43,304 bases of DNA. Source: JBBQXY01 sp051004815. GTDB taxonomy: Bacteria; Chloroflexota; Ktedonobacteria; Ktedonobacterales; Ktedonobacteraceae. Below are positions 40,051 to 43,304 of the stretch, piece after piece (the first letter of the stretch is position 1; each line of letters starts with the position of its first letter). Position numbers and translations under genes: made by a program. Location of the stretch: NCBI GenBank assembly GCA_051004815.1, contig JBPCJY010000193.1, positions 1 to 43,304 of the forward strand. The letters are read 5' to 3'. Under the pieces are notes generated by a model. That model was not told the origin of the DNA, did not search any database, and saw nothing but the letters and a program-made list of their open reading frames with translations.

Positions 40051-41226
40051 ATGTCCACTGCTGCCCGTCGTGTCGAAACATTTGGCACAACCATTTTTAC
40101 CGAAGTGAATACCCTTGCCCAGCAGTATCAGGCCCTGAACTTGGGGCAGGGCAAGCCCGATTTTGACACGCCAGTGGATATCATCCAGCACTTGGTACAG
40201 GCAGCCCAGTCCGGCCAACATAACCAGTACGCTCCTGGCCCCGGCACATTGTCGTTGCGCCAAGCCATAGCCGACCACGCGGGACGTTTCTATAATCTGG
40301 ATATCGCTCCTGCCAATGGTGTTGTTGTCACCGCGGGCGGCACTGAGGCCCTCTTTTCAGCCATCCTGGGCTTGACCGACCCTGGTGACGAAGTGATCGT
40401 GATTGAGCCATACTACGATTCATATGTACCCAACATCATCATGGCGCACGCTATTCCCGTCTACGTACCACTGCATCCCCCCACCTGGACGTTTGATGTT
40501 GATGAGTTGCGAGCCGCGTTTACTCCGCGAACGCGTGCCTTGATCTTGAACACGCCACAAAATCCGAGCGGACGTGTCTTTACCCGTGCGGAATTGACCT
40601 TGCTTGCTGAGCTGTGCATCGAACATGATGTGACCGTCATCTCCGATGAAGTGTATGAACACCTGCTCTTTGGGAACGCGCAGCATATTCCTATAGCCAC
40701 GCTGCCCGGTATGTTCGACCGCACCATCACGGTGAGCAGTGCTGGCAAGTTGTTCAGCGCAACTGGCTGGAAAGTTGGGTGGGCCTACGGGCCACCGGAG
40801 TTGATAGAGGGCGTTGCTCGCGCCCACCAGTTCGTCACATTCGCGGTGCATCATCCCACGCAGGAGGCGATAGCCTACGCGCTCAATCTGCCAGATACGT
40901 ACTTCGCGGACTTCCAGGCCATGTATGCAGCCAAGTGCCAGTTGCTGCTTTCCGCCTTGGATAGCGGCGGCCTGACCTATACCATTCCGCAAGGCACCTA
41001 TTTCGTGATGGCGAATTACTCAGACATATTCGCTGGGACGCCCATGGAATTCACGCACTATCTCATCAAAGAGGTCGGTGTGGCCTGTATTCCGCCGGAG
41101 TCTTTTTATAGCGCGGCACACGCGCATATTGGCAACGGCTATGTGCGCTTCGCCTTCTGCAAAAGCGACGCTGTGTTAAGGCAAGTGCAGGAACGACTCC
41201 AAAAGCTTCCCTTGCACAAACGCTAG
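40051..41226 (+). CDS. Class I/II PLP-dependent aminotransferase (kynurenine/methionine aminotransferase-like)
   Basis: A 391-residue fold-type I aminotransferase. NLGQGKPDFDTP near residue 30, the AGGTEALFSAILGL phosphate-binding stretch, NTPQNPSGRVF near residue 167, ISDEVYEHLLF near 198 and the PLP lysine K233 in SSAGKLFSATGWKVGW are all in order. The family moves amino groups from aromatic, methionine or kynurenine substrates to keto acids. AAAAGGAAA lies before the ATG at 40051; the open frame upstream runs through a repeat and is not coding. The gene converges with the TMEM175-like gene, leaving three bases. Confidence 0.92.
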   Translation: MSTAARRVETFGTTIFTEVNTLAQQYQALNLGQGKPDFDTPVDIIQHLVQAAQSGQHNQYAPGPGTLSLRQAIADHAGRFYNLDIAPANGVVVTAGGTEALFSAILGLTDPGDEVIVIEPYYDSYVPNIIMAHAIPVYVPLHPPTWTFDVDELRAAFTPRTRALILNTPQNPSGRVFTRAELTLLAELCIEHDVTVISDEVYEHLLFGNAQHIPIATLPGMFDRTITVSSAGKLFSATGWKVGWAYGPPELIEGVARAHQFVTFAVHHPTQEAIAYALNLPDTYFADFQAMYAAKCQLLLSALDSGGLTYTIPQGTYFVMANYSDIFAGTPMEFTHYLIKEVGVACIPPESFYSAAHAHIGNGYVRFAFCKSDAVLRQVQERLQKLPLHKR

Positions 41227-41229
41227 CCT

Positions 41230-41883
41230 TTACCTCGGTAGTTCAGTGGGCTGGGCCTCAGAGTCTGACTGAGGGCGTGGCTTACGACCAGGTAAAGCGA
41301 AAAACACGGCCAACAGTAAGTTCAAGATAACGCTTACTGGCGCACTGAGCCACGCAATGGCGAAAGTGATGAGGTAAAGTAACGGGCCAAAGCGGTATTG
41401 CCGCGTGATAGCTTGTACCGCATGAAAGTCAGCCTTCGAGTCCAACAGCCGGTTCTTATACGATGCATACCGCCAGAGAAGATTAAAAACAATGGCCAGT
41501 AGCACATTCGTACCGCTATATAGTACTGCCGCATAGTGCATAGCAGGGTGCGAGGCATATTGCTGCGCCAATAACGCAGTAGGGAATGGAATAAAAATGA
41601 TTACGAGCAAGAGTAGGAGATTGAGCACGAGCAGGTTATTGTCTGTGCGCTTAATATGTATAAAAAGCCTATGGTGATTGATCCACATGATTCCTATGGT
41701 TGCGAAGCTAGTTATAAAGGCGAGCAGCATTGGCCATTGCTTGTGAAAGAAGTCGAGCAGAGCACTGTCGGTTAACAAATCAGGTGTAGTGGGTGTCTGA
41801 ATGTTCAATATAAGTAGCGTGATTGCTACCGCGAACACTCCATCACTAAAAGCCTCTACGCGACCAGTCTCTTTTTCTTCCAT
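41230..41883 (-). CDS. TMEM175-like (DUF1211) membrane protein, putative potassium channel
   Basis: A 217-residue protein with six hydrophobic segments. The N-terminal RVEAFSDGVFAVAITLLIL holds the F-S-D signature of TM1 in bacterial TMEM175 K+ channels, and IMWINHHRLF follows in TM3. Bacterial members form tetramers, and two-repeat human forms form lysosomal channels. A GAGGACAAATAT site stands before the ATG. It converges with the aminotransferase and looks unrelated to it. Confidence 0.88.
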   Translation of the reverse strand: MEEKETGRVEAFSDGVFAVAITLLILNIQTPTTPDLLTDSALLDFFHKQWPMLLAFITSFATIGIMWINHHRLFIHIKRTDNNLLVLNLLLLLVIIFIPFPTALLAQQYASHPAMHYAAVLYSGTNVLLAIVFNLLWRYASYKNRLLDSKADFHAVQAITRQYRFGPLLYLITFAIAWLSAPVSVILNLLLAVFFALPGRKPRPQSDSEAQPTELPR

Positions 41884-42076
41884 ATATTTGTCCTCTACTT
41901 CTCATGTCAGTCATACAAGGTATCAGTGTACACGATAGCTAAGGCAACGACAACGGTAATATAAACAGGAGATACCTGTAGAGATGTGCAGGCACCCAAA
42001 AGAGGAGTGCTTATCAGCACTATAACGTATAATGATACGAAGCAATCAACTTGAATAAGGAGGAAAAAAAGCACTG

Positions 42077-42907
42077 GTGAGTTTACACGACCCAAAAGAG
42101 CAGCAGCATATTTTCGAGCAGACCCCTCTTTTAGAGCACAAATATTATGATGTCCCATCGCTATTTACGCCAGAAAATTTGTTACGTGATGCGCGGCGGC
42201 AAAAAGGACTGGCTGCGGGGACTGTCCCTGCTATCTGTGTGCTTGATCCAGATGGCGATCTCGTCGATCACCTCGCTGCCACTGACCGTCTTCATCGTCA
42301 CCCAACCTGGGCATGCTACCACACACTGCTTGGCACCTTTGTTCATGAAGAGATCGCATATGGGATTATTGGTCGCGTGGTGGGGGCACCGTTTGCCGTA
42401 CTGGTGGCGGAAGAACTGTTTGCATCCGGCTGTAAGCTGCTGATCAGCATTACCTCAGCGGGACAGATTGTTTCAATGGGCCATCCTCCCTACGTCGTCC
42501 TCATCGAGAAAGCACTACGCGATGAAGGTACCAGCTATCACTATCTCCCCCCATCGCGCTACAGTAACCTCCATCCAACTCTATGTGAACTCGTGCGCAC
42601 GGACTGGAAGCATACGCTTGTCCCACTGCATGCTGGAACGAGTTGGACAACGGACGCCCCTTTTCGCGAGACTGAGGCCGCCATTGCCGCCTGCCGCACC
42701 GCTGGCATTCTGGCGGTAGAAATGGAGGCCGCGGCACTCTATGCCCTGGCCCAGGCGAAGCAGTACGACATCATCTGTTTCGCCCATGTCACCAACCAGA
42801 TGGGCCAGACTGAGGGAGACTTTGAGAAAGGGGAAGCCGCAGGCAGTGCCACCGCCCTGGATGTAATTCATCAGACCGCACAAAGCTGGATGCACCGTAG
42901 GGGCTGA
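42077..42907 (+). CDS. Nucleoside phosphorylase-family protein
   Basis: A 276-residue protein of the PNP/UDP phosphorylase fold. Visible motifs include a VGAPFAVLVAEELFASGCKL stretch with ISITSAGQI after it, and AVEMEAAALYALAQAKQYDI near the C-terminus, where V-E-M-E-A-A holds the ribose-binding Glu. The expected reaction is phosphorolysis of a nucleoside; the base is unclear. The GTG at 42077 is the only plausible start, ~13 bases after AGGAGG, rather far. The N-terminus is ~60 residues longer than in typical members, with DVPSLFTPENLLRDARRQKG before the core. Confidence 0.85.
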   Translation: MSLHDPKEQQHIFEQTPLLEHKYYDVPSLFTPENLLRDARRQKGLAAGTVPAICVLDPDGDLVDHLAATDRLHRHPTWACYHTLLGTFVHEEIAYGIIGRVVGAPFAVLVAEELFASGCKLLISITSAGQIVSMGHPPYVVLIEKALRDEGTSYHYLPPSRYSNLHPTLCELVRTDWKHTLVPLHAGTSWTTDAPFRETEAAIAACRTAGILAVEMEAAALYALAQAKQYDIICFAHVTNQMGQTEGDFEKGEAAGSATALDVIHQTAQSWMHRRG

Positions 42908-43304
42908 TTTATTGTGTCCGAATAGGGTCAAGGGAAGCGATACAGCGCGGTTTCCAGGGCGACCGCCTGACATTTACCCAATAGTACGAGCATGAGAGGA
43001 AATACAGTCATGACGGGCGAAATGCAAGAGAAATATTTCCTATATTTCAGGAGATACAGGCAATACGATGCAAAGCGTGCGTCCGAGAGCCAACCTCTGC
43101 ACTTGCATCCTCAAGACGCTGGCTCTTTCCCGCAAGATTCGCGTGAGCCGCGCTCACAGGCCGCGTGGGTCTTCTACCGCTTTTGCCCGTACTAATGGGT
43201 CATTGTCAGGGCGAAAGGAAAAGGGGGCCCCACCCGCGTCGGGTTGGCTTTCCCCCACAAAAAAGGGCCAAACGCAGACCCGCGGAGGGGAAGGGGGGAA
43301 CACG
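42908..43304. other. Window end without a confirmed gene
   Basis: Two weak frames run here. One starts at 42992 (or 43010, after GAGAGGA) and stops at 43195; the product of 61-67 residues is rich in Arg, Gln and Ser and matches nothing I know. The other starts near 43069 and stays open to the window end. The last ~100 bases are full of C and G runs with repeated AAAGGG-type words and may be low-quality sequence. I see no clear terminator or repeat of the families above. Confidence 0.5.

Noticed and set aside
39319..40278. A 319-codon minus-strand frame before the aminotransferase
   Set aside because: It runs across the flippase gene end, a repeat and a MITE. The product is an Arg/Pro-rich translation of palindromes, not a protein.
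42992..43195. A 67-codon frame near the window end
   Set aside because: It has a fair ribosome site before its second ATG but an unstructured Arg/Gln-rich product, and a competing frame overlaps it. Not enough to call a gene.
1..43304. CRISPR arrays, tRNA or rRNA genes
   Set aside because: No regularly spaced repeat series was seen, and no cloverleaf-like or rRNA-like stretch was recognised by eye. A covariance-model scan would settle this.

Overview
The window looks like chromosomal DNA from a Ktedonobacteria-type member of the Chloroflexota. This is inferred from the actinobacterial-type (group 1h) [NiFe]-hydrogenase cluster, the moderate GC content, the strong AGGAGG-type ribosome binding sites, and the many palindromic intergenic repeats. 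No rRNA or other marker gene confirms it. The first bases are almost pure G and the last ~100 bases are also compositionally odd, so the window may be a whole contig with poor ends.

Layout. (1) 1-4805: a truncated palindromic repeat with a MITE inserted in it; a 14-TM MFS exporter; then, divergently, a metallo-beta-lactamase-fold hydrolase, a TetR regulator, a YrdB-like membrane protein and an unknown Cys-rich protein. (2) 4833-17217: an amino-sugar/cell-wall-sugar utilisation locus. It holds a five-gene SBP_bac_5-type ABC importer, nagA, a GntR/UTRA regulator, murQ and a GH3 beta-N-acetylhexosaminidase. DasR/NagR-like operators lie in both regulatory gaps. A Uma2 gene and two mobile repeats interrupt the locus. 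(3) 17230-21513: a small membrane protein, the fused remains of a cobA-type methyltransferase and a copper amine oxidase, an intact APC permease that probably once served the oxidase, and a WYL regulator. (4) 21598-37277: a minus-strand run of about 20 genes for a group 1h high-affinity hydrogenase. In transcription order it holds hhyS, hhyL, a small disordered protein, a NifU-Rieske-like fusion, DUF5947-like, DUF6084-like, two conserved unknowns, the endopeptidase, a 33-aa membrane peptide, hypA, hypB, hypF, [repeat insertion], hypC, a SIS protein, a HypC variant, a second SIS protein, hypD and hypE. (5) 38024-42907: a flippase-like membrane protein, a nested repeat/MITE, a class I aminotransferase, a TMEM175-like channel and a nucleoside-phosphorylase-like protein.

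How it fits together. Regions 2 and 4 suggest a soil heterotroph that salvages GlcNAc/MurNAc sugars from chitin and peptidoglycan and, when starved, can oxidise trace H2. Most of the hyp and accessory genes overlap by 4-20 bp, so they are probably translationally coupled. The least understood parts are the accessory genes between hhyL and hypA, and the SIS/HypC-variant/SIS block inside the maturation operon.

Mobile DNA. Two palindromic repeat families occur. One is a GTAGGGACA-bounded repeat with four copies. The other is a MITE group with three copies, each flanked by a clear 10-11 bp target duplication; two of these sit inside copies of the first family. All family assignments come from reading motifs in the translated sequence; no database search was run.
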